Shown here: positions 50,028 through 58,679 of the stretch, piece after piece
How positions within the stretch are numbered: the stretch's first letter is position 1
Layout: every line of letters starts with the position of its first letter
Source: Paenibacillus sp. XY044
GTDB lineage: Bacteria; Bacillota; Bacilli; Paenibacillales; Paenibacillaceae
Direction of reading: 5' to 3'
Length of the DNA stretch: 64,000 bases
NCBI RefSeq assembly: GCF_002257645.1
Contig: NZ_NQMO01000002.1
Span: 310,001-374,000, forward strand
Program-made: the position numbers and the translations under genes
Notes under the pieces: model-generated
What the model saw: the letters and a program-made list of their open reading frames with translations, nothing else
Database searches by the model: none
Told to the model about the DNA's origin: nothing

Positions 50028-50770
50028 GTAGAGCCAGTTTTAGCTTGTAATAACTGCGAATTTCTTTCTAACGCTGTACGCTGGAGATCCTGGGCCAGAA
50101 GCAAGGCTTCATTGGCTAATTCTTCACGCTGGTCCGGCAAAGCGGCGGCGATCAGGCTTATTTGATCCTCCAGAAGCGATATTTTCTGCAGAAGCAGCTG
50201 CTCCACTTCGTATAAGGCCGGGACGGAATTAGGATCGCTGTACCGAAGCGTATCCTCCAGGCCGCGGATTTGTTTTTGAACATGATCGAGCCGTGGCTGA
50301 TCCGGCAGCGATTGAAGCTTCTGACGGATGGTAATCAGCCGATTTGCCGTATCCCTTCCTTTGCTCCAGTTACGGTTATCCCGCCGCTCTAGCCTGGAAG
50401 CATAGGCTCCGGAAAGTTCGACCGTCCCTGTGATGATGACGAATCCGATCAGGGTAAGGATTTGGCTCCATAAGTAGGAGGAGGTGGAGAGCGTGGTCCA
50501 ATGACTGAATAATGAAATCTCCAGCAGTACCGCTCCGGCGTATAATCCGGCTGCTATACCGGAGCCAATATAAAAGGGAGCAGGCATACTTGAGCCCTGA
50601 CGGCGGTTCACCAGGCAATAAACAAACCGGATAATGGCTGCTGCCGCGCAACCTGCACCGGCACCGGATATCCAGGACCGGCTCTCGGCCCAGTCGGAGC
50701 TCCACCCAAACCCGATGAACATGGCCAAGGGAATGAGGACGACAGCGGTATAAAACCAGCTTTTATGCAT
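50024..50770 (-). CDS. Membrane protein of the SPFH cluster (YdjG/H-like)
   Basis: 248 aa from the ATG at 50770 (AAGGAAGGG upstream); the ATG at 50815 overlaps the previous gene without RBS. Four hydrophobic segments lie in the first 130 residues, followed by a long soluble helical part rich in leucines and glutamines (QKLQSLPDQPRLDHVQKQIRGLEDTL, VEQLLLQKISLLEDQISLIA) that can form coiled coils. It is the middle gene of the SPFH cluster. Confidence 0.7.
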   Translation of the reverse strand: MHKSWFYTAVVLIPLAMFIGFGWSSDWAESRSWISGAGAGCAAAAIIRFVYCLVNRRQGSSMPAPFYIGSGIAAGLYAGAVLLEISLFSHWTTLSTSSYLWSQILTLIGFVIITGTVELSGAYASRLERRDNRNWSKGRDTANRLITIRQKLQSLPDQPRLDHVQKQIRGLEDTLRYSDPNSVPALYEVEQLLLQKISLLEDQISLIAAALPDQREELANEALLLAQDLQRTALERNSQLLQAKTGST

Positions 50771-50801
50771 CAGTGTGGTTTCCCTTCCTTTCGTCCCATT
50801 T

Positions 50802-52109
50802 TCAGGTTTGCGCATGACCGCATTCCATGCAGAATTTTTGTCCTTGCTGAACCTCCGCCTGACAATTTGAGCATTTCAGGATGCTGCTGGTTCCGCAGCC
50901 CGGGCAGAAGCGAGCCTTCGGGTCCATCCACTCCCCGCACTCCCGGCACAGCTTCGGCAGCAGGGTCCCGCAGTTGCCGCAGTTCACCGATCCGATCTTG
51001 AAGTCATAGCCGCACGAAGGGCAGGCGTTGTACGGATCGCCGCAGTTCAGGCAAAACTTGGCGTTCGGCGGAAGCGGTTGTCCGCAATCGCTGCACGCGA
51101 TTTTCTTCGCAGGTACTCCAGCTGATCCCGCCGCCAAATTCTGGCCGCAGGCAGAGCAAAATTTCGAATCGGCGGCGTTCAGCTGCCCGCATGTCACGCA
51201 GGCTTTCTGCTTAACGTCCATATCGCCGGCGGTTTGAACCCTCACATTTCCGGCCATCTGCTGGACCGCGTCGTACATCGATCCTGCCATGCCCAATCCC
51301 ATGCCGAGCCCGCTGCCGACGATTCCGGCGGTGCTGCCCGGATTTTTGGCGGCGCTTTCGAGCGTATCGTAGGACCGCTCCTGTTGATAGGTGAAGCCGA
51401 TAATGTCCATTTCCGCCTTCTTGGCGAGCGCTTCCTTAATGCGCTGTGTGGACGGGTCATTATCCGGAAAGTTAATCGAATCGATAAAGAAATTCACAAG
51501 GGATATGCCCATTTCTTCAAAAGAAGGCGCGATCGTGTCCCGGACGTGCTTTGAAATTTCGGCGGCATAGGCGTTAATTTCGACCACGCTGATTTTTTTG
51601 TGGATAATGTAAGATGAAATCATTTCGTTAATATTCGAAGTCAGAACCCCGCGGTAATACTTTACCAACGTATCTTGATCGAACGACGGAAGCGTGCCGA
51701 CCAATTTCAGCAAAAACTTGCGTGCATCTTCAATCTGCACCCCGAATTGGCCGTAGGCTCTGAGCGATACAATAATGTTGAACTTCGGGTCCTGCAGTTG
51801 GATGGGAGACGCGGTTCCCCATTTCACATCCAGCGACCGAAGCTTATTCACAAACCACACCTCTGCGGTAAACGGCGACTTGCCGCCGAATGGCAGATTA
51901 ATAAGGTTGGAGAGGATCGGAATATTAGCCGTGCTCAGGGTGTGTCGTCCCGCCGCGAAGGAATCGAGAGCTTTGCCGCTTTTAAATAATACGGCTTCCT
52001 GCGTTTCATGAACGATCAACTGGGTCCAGGTCCCAAGCTCCTGGTTCGGGTAGCGCCAGGCGAACACCCCCGGTGGCCCCTCGTATTCCACTACTTCAAT
52101 GATAGCCAT
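50802..52109 (-). CDS. SPFH-domain protein with zinc ribbons (YdjI-like)
   Basis: 435 aa. The SPFH/band-7 part covers about 1-245 (PNQELGTWTQLIVHETQEAVLFKSGKALDSF, SKHVRDTIAPSFEEMGISLVNFFIDSINF). After a glycine-rich stretch (about 258-280), five pairs of C-x2-C motifs (CVTCGQ...CSACG, CSDCG...CLNCG, CPSCG...CGNCG, CRECG...CPGCG, CSNCQ...CMECG) make a zinc-ribbon tail. This is the layout of B. subtilis YdjI, which helps recruit PspA to stressed membranes. No pspA gene is nearby in this window. RBS AAAGGAG. Confidence 0.85.
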   Translation of the reverse strand: MAIIEVVEYEGPPGVFAWRYPNQELGTWTQLIVHETQEAVLFKSGKALDSFAAGRHTLSTANIPILSNLINLPFGGKSPFTAEVWFVNKLRSLDVKWGTASPIQLQDPKFNIIVSLRAYGQFGVQIEDARKFLLKLVGTLPSFDQDTLVKYYRGVLTSNINEMISSYIIHKKISVVEINAYAAEISKHVRDTIAPSFEEMGISLVNFFIDSINFPDNDPSTQRIKEALAKKAEMDIIGFTYQQERSYDTLESAAKNPGSTAGIVGSGLGMGLGMAGSMYDAVQQMAGNVRVQTAGDMDVKQKACVTCGQLNAADSKFCSACGQNLAAGSAGVPAKKIACSDCGQPLPPNAKFCLNCGDPYNACPSCGYDFKIGSVNCGNCGTLLPKLCRECGEWMDPKARFCPGCGTSSILKCSNCQAEVQQGQKFCMECGHAQT

Positions 52110-52255
52110 TTACTGCACTCCTTTATTGACACGGTTCGCCTTCATTCCAGGACATTCCATGGAAAAAGGTACTAATTGACTACTATTGTATACGATAATA
52201 GCCCTATTTGGTGGTCAAAATTTGGAAAAAACATTTTCTCAGGAAGTTCAATGCA

Positions 52256-52275
52256 AAACTTTAGTTCAATCTATA
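52256..52275. repeat. Exact copy of the 20-nt motif at 4179
   Basis: AAACTTTAGTTCAATCTATA, identical over 20 nt to 4179-4198. The left AACTAAAG arm present at the other loci is missing here, so this appears to be a truncated copy. Confidence 0.6.
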
Positions 52276-52421
52276 CAGGAAATTCTGCATAGGAATCCGA
52301 ATTGTATGGTATACGTATCTGCACCCTGTCAGGTTAATGAGGGGGGCGATACGCGAGATCTCTTGCTTTACCATTTCAACCGGAAGAGCGATGAGACAAA
52401 TGAAACGAGGAGGAATACACA

Positions 52422-52916
52422 TTGAAACTGGGTCTGCTGGTAATCGATATGCAGAAGCATCTGCTGAACGGGTACGTGGATCAGCAAACGATTGACGGAG
52501 CCTGCGAATATATTAATTACACTGCCGGTCTGCTGCGCTCTAAGGGCCATCCGGTCATCCATATTAAAGATGTGGAGGGCGAGGAAGACGTCCATGATGA
52601 TCGGATCGGCTTTATCCCGGGTATCCAGGTGGAGCCTTGCGATACGGAGGTTCATAAAACTTTTTCCAATGCTTTCTGGAAAACGGAACTGGAGGCGATT
52701 CTTGCGGAAAAGGGCGTCGATCTGCTGATCGTATCCGGATTTGCCGCGGAATACTGCGTTCTGTTCACCTATAATGGTGCACTGGAAAGAGGGATTCGGG
52801 CAGCCATTCTGCAAAGGGGAATTGTGACCACAAAGCAGGGCGCGGTGCAGGAAGTTTACCGTGACCGGCATCTCATTTCGTATCCTGTCATTGAGGCATT
52901 AGCGGAATTGGGTTAA
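52422..52916 (+). CDS. Isochorismatase-family cysteine hydrolase
   Basis: 164 aa from a TTG after GAGGAGG. The catalytic triad is visible: Asp9 in LLVIDMQ, Lys79 in HKTFSNAFW, and Cys112 in FAAEYCVLFT. This fits nicotinamidase/isochorismatase-like amidohydrolases; the specific amide or enol-ether substrate is unknown. A small frame upstream (52186-52425) ends in the same place but is doubtful. Confidence 0.87.
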   Translation: MKLGLLVIDMQKHLLNGYVDQQTIDGACEYINYTAGLLRSKGHPVIHIKDVEGEEDVHDDRIGFIPGIQVEPCDTEVHKTFSNAFWKTELEAILAEKGVDLLIVSGFAAEYCVLFTYNGALERGIRAAILQRGIVTTKQGAVQEVYRDRHLISYPVIEALAELG

Positions 52917-52936
52917 GGCAGGAAAAGAATAAAATG

Positions 52937-52979
52937 AAGACCCGCATAGAGGGAAGCGATCCCCGCTGCGGGTCTTTGG
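52937..52979. terminator. Rho-independent terminator
   Basis: AAGACCCGC pairs with GCGGGTCTT with a partly paired centre. It lies between the convergent isochorismatase and MFS genes; the T run is short. Confidence 0.65.
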
Positions 52980-52998
52980 GTTTCATATCGGTTTTTTC

Positions 52999-54219
52999 CT
53001 ATTCGGAGAGATCAACCCTCTTTGCCGGCACTGCCTTGGAATGGGCCTTTTTATCGGTTTGAAAAGGAGCCACGAACCATTGAACCACGATGAGCGCCAC
53101 AGTTACCCCCATCAAGCCGTAAAGCGCAAACGAAAATGGACCTGCGGCATCGTGGATGAGGCCGAAGATAAAAGGTCCGGCGGCCCCGATCAAATAACCG
53201 GCGGATTGCGTCATAGCGGCCCATGATGCGGCTTCATGGCTGGTTGCGGTTGCGTCCATCGGGAGGAGCAGGCCCAGCGCAAACAAAGTTCCGCTGGCCA
53301 GGCCGATCAAGGCCGCGGCCAGCCAGGGCAGGGGCGAGAACAGCAGGATCAGACCGGCCAGCTGCGTAAACGACGATACCCATAGCCACAGCAGGCGGGA
53401 AGGGCAGCGTCTCAGCAGCCGCTGCAGGATCGTCCCGGCCGGGATCTGCGTGATGGCAAAGATGGTGAGCATGACGGCTGCTTCCGACGAGGTGTACCCC
53501 AGGCTTTGCATCACGGGAGGCAGCCAGGCGAGGAGGGAATAGAAGCAGGCTGCCATGAGGCCGAAGTGGAGGGTGAGCAGCCATGCTTCGGGATTCCGCC
53601 AAGGGAGGCCGGCGGAGGGAGATACGCTAATTTTTCGCGAACCGGAACGATTCTTCTGGTGCATGGTCCACCAGACGGCGGCTCCGGCAGCCCCGAGTGC
53701 CGACCATACCGCTAAGGCGGCTTGCCACGATTGGGAGTCCGACTGGAAGGGGAGGGACAAGCTCGAAGCCAGCGCAGCCCCGAGAGATAGGCCGGCAGAG
53801 TAGACGGCGATCATCGCAGGGACGTTGTTGGGAAAATGCAGCTTAATAAATCCGGACAGCAGGGGGCCCATGGCTGCAATGCCAAGCCCTGCAATCAGGG
53901 CGGTCAGCAGCAATACGCCGGCCGAGTTCACGAACAGCCGCAGGATCGTTCCGAATCCAATAAGCACTAGGGACCAGCGGATCACGCGTTCAGTCCCCAC
54001 GCGTCCGGCCAGCTTGGCCGAAACCGGGGATAGCAATCCCATACACAGCACGGGGATGGATGTCAGGAGGCTTGCAGCTGCGGACGACATGCCCAGGTCG
54101 TCCCGAATGAGCGCGAGCAGCGGGGATACCGAACTGATGGCAGGGCGCAAGTTCAAAGCGGCCAAAAAGAGAGCGGCGGTAATGAGACCGCCATGGGTTG
54201 GTTTTGGAGATCGATGCAT
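52999..54219 (-). CDS. MFS transporter of the CynX/NimT type
   Basis: 406 aa from the ATG at 54219 (GAAGGTGA upstream); a GTG at 54228 overlaps that site. About twelve hydrophobic segments; LNLRPAISSVSPLLALIRDDLGMSSAAASLLTSIPVLCMGLLSPVSAKLAGRVGTERVI is the typical start of the CynX/cyanate-transporter branch. It shares a 120-bp intergenic region with the divergent MocR regulator, which likely controls it. The exported or imported compound is unknown. Confidence 0.87.
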   Translation of the reverse strand: MHRSPKPTHGGLITAALFLAALNLRPAISSVSPLLALIRDDLGMSSAAASLLTSIPVLCMGLLSPVSAKLAGRVGTERVIRWSLVLIGFGTILRLFVNSAGVLLLTALIAGLGIAAMGPLLSGFIKLHFPNNVPAMIAVYSAGLSLGAALASSLSLPFQSDSQSWQAALAVWSALGAAGAAVWWTMHQKNRSGSRKISVSPSAGLPWRNPEAWLLTLHFGLMAACFYSLLAWLPPVMQSLGYTSSEAAVMLTIFAITQIPAGTILQRLLRRCPSRLLWLWVSSFTQLAGLILLFSPLPWLAAALIGLASGTLFALGLLLPMDATATSHEAASWAAMTQSAGYLIGAAGPFIFGLIHDAAGPFSFALYGLMGVTVALIVVQWFVAPFQTDKKAHSKAVPAKRVDLSE

Positions 54220-54339
54220 AGGCGTCACCTTCCTTCCAGATCATTGCAAAATCCATCCTACCATGCTAGATTGGCTGTAATAAGCACCACTATGGAGCGA
54301 TTTTGATCATACCAATTTGAAGGAAGGGAGCGGGCCGAG

Positions 54340-55761
54340 ATGCCACAGGGCCATACAGGCGTGCAGGCAGCAGACACCAAAACGAGACAAATCTACTCCT
54401 TGCTCAGGGAGCGGATCTTCCAGGGGCAATATTTCGCGGGTATGCGTCTGCCGTCGAGCAGGGAACTGGCGCTGGAACTTGGCGTGTCACGCACGCTGGT
54501 CGTCAGCGTCTATGAGCAGCTTGTAGCGGAGGGGTATTTGGAAGGGCGGCTGGGATCGGGGACGTACGTGGTCGATTTAGGAGACAGGAAGCCTGAGCGA
54601 TCCGAACCCTCGGATCAGAGCCTTCATTCGCCCCGGATGCAGCCCGATGACGGTTACGGTTTTGACGGAGTCGATTTCCGTCCGAGCTTTCCGTCGATGG
54701 ATCATGTGCCGCGTAAAAAGTGGCGCGAGGTCGCCTATAAGGTCTATGACCAGCTGGACGACCGGGAATACGGATATGCCGGCCCTGCGGGGCATTGGGG
54801 GCTGCGCCTGCAGATTTGCGAAATGCTGCTGAATACGAAAGGCATCGTATGCGATCCCGAACAGGTCGTGGTCACGGCAGGTGCCACACAGGCGATCACG
54901 CTGTTGTGCAAGCTGCTTCTGCTTCCTGGGGAGACCATCATCTCGGAGGATCCGACGTCCACGTTTATTCATGGGATTTTTCAGACCGCCGGCGCGGACA
55001 TCGTGCCGGTTCCGGTGGACGCCCAGGGGCTGCGGGTTCAGGATATTCCCGGCCAGGCCCGTCCCCGCCTTGTCTTTGTCACGCCGTCGCATCAGTTTCC
55101 GTTCGGCAGCATTTTATCCATCGGGCGGCGAATGGAACTGCTGGAGTATGCGCGCCATACCGGCTGCTACATTATTGAGGATGACTATGACAGCGAGTTT
55201 CGATACGCAGGCATGCCGGTCCATGCTTTAAGGGAGCTGGATGCGGAGCGGGTGATCTACATCGGCACCTTTAGTAAAAATCTGTTCCCGGCACTCCGCA
55301 TCGGCTATATGGTTTTGCCGCGGGACTTGGTCACGCCCATAGAAGGGATCAAGCGGCTTATGGATATGCATACGCCTACGCTGGATCAGGCCGTCCTGGC
55401 GCAGTTTATTGCGGATCAGCATCTGCAGCGCCATGTCACCCGCATGAAGCGGGTATACAGCCGGAGAAGAAAGCTGTTGATCCGAAGTTTGGGCGAAACT
55501 TTCGGGGACCGGGTGCACGTGAGCGGCGACGCCGCAGGCCTTCACCTGATTGCCGGTTTTCCGGGGCATGTTTTTGGCGAGGAGTGGGTCGAAGCATTGG
55601 CGGGAAGGGGTGTCCGGATTTATCCGGCCGAAAAATATGCCATCGTGAAGGGACGGTTTGAGGACCGGCTGATTATGGGATTCGGCGATGTCGCCGAGCA
55701 GCAGATTCCGGAAGGGGTCCGGCGTATTGCGGAGGTGTTGAGGAGGCAAGGCGAAATATAA
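54340..55761 (+). CDS. MocR/PdxR-type GntR regulator with PLP aminotransferase domain
   Basis: 473 aa. The winged helix (about 15-80: IYSLLRERIFQGQYFAGMRLPSSRELALELGVSRTLVVSVYEQLVAEGYLEGRLGSGTYV) is joined by a linker to a fold-type I aminotransferase domain (about 110-470) with the PLP-binding Lys313 in IGTFSKNLFPALRIGY and EDDYDSEFRY. Such proteins regulate amine, vitamin B6 or drug transport genes. Divergent from a CynX-type MFS gene. Confidence 0.9.
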   Translation: MPQGHTGVQAADTKTRQIYSLLRERIFQGQYFAGMRLPSSRELALELGVSRTLVVSVYEQLVAEGYLEGRLGSGTYVVDLGDRKPERSEPSDQSLHSPRMQPDDGYGFDGVDFRPSFPSMDHVPRKKWREVAYKVYDQLDDREYGYAGPAGHWGLRLQICEMLLNTKGIVCDPEQVVVTAGATQAITLLCKLLLLPGETIISEDPTSTFIHGIFQTAGADIVPVPVDAQGLRVQDIPGQARPRLVFVTPSHQFPFGSILSIGRRMELLEYARHTGCYIIEDDYDSEFRYAGMPVHALRELDAERVIYIGTFSKNLFPALRIGYMVLPRDLVTPIEGIKRLMDMHTPTLDQAVLAQFIADQHLQRHVTRMKRVYSRRRKLLIRSLGETFGDRVHVSGDAAGLHLIAGFPGHVFGEEWVEALAGRGVRIYPAEKYAIVKGRFEDRLIMGFGDVAEQQIPEGVRRIAEVLRRQGEI

Positions 55762-55762
55762 A

Positions 55763-55803
55763 GAGCCCGGTATGACCTTATGGGTCGTTCCGGGCCTTTT
55801 TTG
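55763..55803. terminator. Bidirectional terminator
   Basis: GAGCCCGG pairs with CCGGGCC(T) around GGTATGACC...GGTC, followed by six T on the + strand. Lies between the convergent MocR and peroxiredoxin-like genes. Confidence 0.75.
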
Positions 55804-55821
55804 TGTGCGCGAGCCGTTATG

Positions 55822-56481
55822 CTAGATGCGTTCCGCGAATCGCACCACATCTTCCGGCTCAGCGCGCGTCCGGTAATCCGGATCCACGCTTGCAAAACGG
55901 ATCACGCCCTGCGGATCGATGACGTAAGTGGCAGGCACGGGAAGCTCCCACGAATCGTCATCGTTGAATTGGTCCAAGGCAATGCCAATGGACTGGTACA
56001 CCTGCTGCACATCTTCCGCCAGCCGGAAGGTGAGCTGGTATTTCTCCGCCACCTTGTTGTGCAGGTCGCTCAGAACATGATAACCGAGCCCGTTTTTTTC
56101 CTGTATGGACAAGGAATGATCCGGCGTTTGGGGACTGACGGCCAGCAGCCGGGCTCCGGCTTCATGAATGCGGTCCAAAAGCTGTTGGTAGGCTCTTAAT
56201 TCCAAATTGCAGAACGGGCACCATTCTCCGCGGTAAAAGGTCAGAATGACCGGACCGTGCGCAAGCTCCTCAGATAATGTAACGGAGTCGCCTGTCTGAT
56301 TGCTTAACGTAAAATCGGGCGCGTCATCCCCCACCTTCAGACCGCGTGCGGCGCCGGATGTGCGCAAATCTTCGATGGAACGCTCGAATGCATCGGTAAC
56401 TGCAACGGGCAGCACTTCCAAGCCGTGCCGGGTTGTTGCCGCCAGTTCGTCTTTCAGCTTCACCTCGGGTGAATCGGACAT
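55822..56481 (-). CDS. Peroxiredoxin-like AhpC/TSA-family protein
   Basis: 219 aa. KVGDDAPDFTLSNQTGDSVTLSEEL and LTFYRGEWCPFCNLELRAYQQLLDRI contain the active-site Cys88 and resolving Cys91 (WCPFC) of thioredoxin-fold peroxidases; HVLSDLHNKVAEKYQLTFRL and VPATYVIDPQGVIRFASVDPDYRTRAEPEDVV complete the fold. An N-terminal helical arm (1-40) is typical of this subgroup. Probably reduces peroxides using thiols. RBS GGGAGAG. Confidence 0.86.
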   Translation of the reverse strand: MSDSPEVKLKDELAATTRHGLEVLPVAVTDAFERSIEDLRTSGAARGLKVGDDAPDFTLSNQTGDSVTLSEELAHGPVILTFYRGEWCPFCNLELRAYQQLLDRIHEAGARLLAVSPQTPDHSLSIQEKNGLGYHVLSDLHNKVAEKYQLTFRLAEDVQQVYQSIGIALDQFNDDDSWELPVPATYVIDPQGVIRFASVDPDYRTRAEPEDVVRFAERI

Positions 56482-56589
56482 GTCTTCACTCTCCCTTTAT
56501 CGGATATGTGCTCATCGTATCGTGATCAGGGAATGAAGCACTACCAGAGGACGGAGCGGGATGCTGGTTAGCGGGATTTTTTTGAGGCG

Positions 56590-57570
56590 TTACGATTTTC
56601 GGATCAGTGTGCCCGGGTTCATGCCGTACTTTCCGCGGAACGCTTCGGCGAAATAACTGGGATTGGAATAGCCCACCTCCATGGACACGTCGGTGACGCT
56701 GGCATGAGGTTCTTGAAGCAGGCGGTATGCCGTTTCCATCCGGGCGTCCCTCAGATACCCGAACACGGTGCTGCCGTACCGCTCCTTGAAGCCGGTCTTC
56801 AGCTTGAATTCGTTCAGGCCGATCAGGCGGGAGAGCTCCGATAAGGATGGCGGATGGCTCATTCTCTCCAGGAGGATTTCCCTCGCCTGTTCCAGTTTGG
56901 ACAAATCCGTTCTGGATAATCCGGAGGTCCTTTGCTCTCTGTCAAGAAGCATCGAACGGAACGCATGGGACAGCAGCTCCAGAATGCGGCACTCCAATTC
57001 TAAGCTCAGCGAGTCCGGCCGGATGGAGGTTTCCATCATCTGCTGCAGGAGATAGGACGAAGCGGGATCATAGGCTTCCTGGAACATCCGGTAAGGCATC
57101 GTCCCGATGATTCGATGAAAATCCACGGACCTTGCCCCCTCGGCATTTTCCATGAAACGATGAAAGGCGGGAACGGGGATGGCAATGCTCATCATCTGAA
57201 AGGGCTGATTTTTAGTAAAAGGCATGCGGGCTTCCGCCGGGTTGGCAAACTGAAGGCTCCAACTGCCCGGCCTCATCTCGAATTCCCTGCCGGCGACCTC
57301 AACTCTCCGGAAGCCTTGAACACAGCAGCTCAGCTCGACCATAGGCACTTGGGTGTGGAGGGCTACAATATAGTCATCGTTCAAACGAAAATCGACTGCC
57401 GCAACCCCCAGATCCTGCCGGGGAGCCAGGCGCTGAACCGATCCTTCTCCCATCCATGAATGAAGATTCATGCGTTCGTACCGGCTCCCTGAACCATGCA
57501 TCTGCAATCCTTCAAAGAACTGCTTGAAATTATGGTGAACGTCAGCCAGTGCCATTTCCTTTGCACCCAT
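56590..57570 (-). CDS. AraC-family regulator
   Basis: 326 aa. The C-terminal double helix-turn-helix (LSRLIGLNEFKLKTGFKERYGSTVFGYLRDARMETAYRLLQEPHASVTDVSMEVGYSNPSYFAEAFRGKYGMNPG) is clear. The N-terminal 200 residues show a cupin-like sensor region (VPMVELSCCVQGFRRVEVAGREFEMRPGSWSLQF). No divergent target gene can be assigned with confidence; the kinase gene on the + strand starts 113 bp away. The start may also be the ATG at 57555. Confidence 0.88.
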   Translation of the reverse strand: MGAKEMALADVHHNFKQFFEGLQMHGSGSRYERMNLHSWMGEGSVQRLAPRQDLGVAAVDFRLNDDYIVALHTQVPMVELSCCVQGFRRVEVAGREFEMRPGSWSLQFANPAEARMPFTKNQPFQMMSIAIPVPAFHRFMENAEGARSVDFHRIIGTMPYRMFQEAYDPASSYLLQQMMETSIRPDSLSLELECRILELLSHAFRSMLLDREQRTSGLSRTDLSKLEQAREILLERMSHPPSLSELSRLIGLNEFKLKTGFKERYGSTVFGYLRDARMETAYRLLQEPHASVTDVSMEVGYSNPSYFAEAFRGKYGMNPGTLIRKS

Positions 57571-57683
57571 TTCCTGTATATTTGTGATACCATTATACGG
57601 CTAAAGCGTTGGATTCTCTATAAGGTAAGGGACGGAAATGGAGAAGGCAAACTACTGCAACGGATGAACAGTGGGGGGATTGG

Positions 57684-58658
57684 ATGGAGCCGATGGAGGA
57701 GCGGATACGCAAACTATTTGCCGAAATCAGAGAGTGTGTTGGATATGACCGGGCTGAGCCGCTGGAGAAGGGATATTCGGATGCACGGAAGTTTATTTTG
57801 TATCAGGCCGATACCCCGGTGTATCTGTTGCGGGTACATGAAGGAAGCGCGTATGCCAGACATCGGGTGGAGTTCGAGCTGCTCCGGAAGCACGAAGCGA
57901 ATCAGGTGCGCTGCTCCAAGCCGCTGGTGGTGGAACTGGCCCGGCATCTTGACCTCTGCTATTTGCTGCTGTCTTACATCCCCGGTGTTAGCGGGGAGGA
58001 GGTTTTGCCCGGATTATCGCCGGAGGCTCAACTTCACCAGGGGGCCGCAGCCGGGAAAGAACTAAAAAAGATCCATGAGGTCACCCCTAATTTCCCCATA
58101 GCCTGGGCGCCACAGCGTACAGAAAAATACAGGCAGAAAAAGGAGAAGCTCCGGGGACTGGGCCTTCGTTTCCACCGCCAGAGCTATTTGGAGAGCTACA
58201 TAGACGATCATTTGGACCTGCTTAAAAAGAGTCCGGTGACCTTTCAGCATGACGATTTTCATCCGTCCAACCTGATTTTTCAAAATCATCGGCTTGCCGG
58301 CGTGATCGACTTCGGCCGATTTGATTGGGGAGACCCGTGGGAGGAATTTTTCAAACTGCCGAAGTACACCTGCCAGATCAGCCCGTATTTTGCGAAGGGC
58401 CAGGTCCACGGATATTTTCATGATTGCATTCCGGATGACTTTTGGCCGAAATACAATCTGTTTGTGGCGCTGAATCAGCATGCGACCTTGATCGGGGGTG
58501 CCCAAAATGATAGAGTTCAGGAAACGATGGAAAAGATTGAGCGGACGATCGACACGCATGATTTTCGAAACGGGGCCGCCGGAATGGTACCGCCTGCAAT
58601 AGAAGGACGGGGCGGATCCCTCTATCAAAGAAGTACCCTACACACTTATGATTTCTAA
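57684..58658 (+). CDS. Aminoglycoside-phosphotransferase-fold kinase
   Basis: 324 aa. EKGYSDARKFILYQADTPVYLLRV contains the ATP-binding region, the Brenner motif HDDFHPSN (189-196) the catalytic Asp, and GVIDFGRFDWGDPWEEF (208-222) the DFG-type metal-binding Asp. This layout is that of macrolide/aminoglycoside phosphotransferases and choline-type kinases; a resistance role is possible but not shown. It is followed by an AAA ATPase after 21 bp. Confidence 0.86.
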   Translation: MEPMEERIRKLFAEIRECVGYDRAEPLEKGYSDARKFILYQADTPVYLLRVHEGSAYARHRVEFELLRKHEANQVRCSKPLVVELARHLDLCYLLLSYIPGVSGEEVLPGLSPEAQLHQGAAAGKELKKIHEVTPNFPIAWAPQRTEKYRQKKEKLRGLGLRFHRQSYLESYIDDHLDLLKKSPVTFQHDDFHPSNLIFQNHRLAGVIDFGRFDWGDPWEEFFKLPKYTCQISPYFAKGQVHGYFHDCIPDDFWPKYNLFVALNQHATLIGGAQNDRVQETMEKIERTIDTHDFRNGAAGMVPPAIEGRGGSLYQRSTLHTYDF

Positions 58659-58679
58659 AGGAAAGGAGCGGATCGGTTT

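Noticed and set aside
52186..52425. 79-codon + strand frame before the isochorismatase gene
   Set aside because: TTG start without a good RBS, it contains the shared 20-nt repeat, and its end is set by the RBS and start of the next gene. A short remnant is possible but a gene is not supported.
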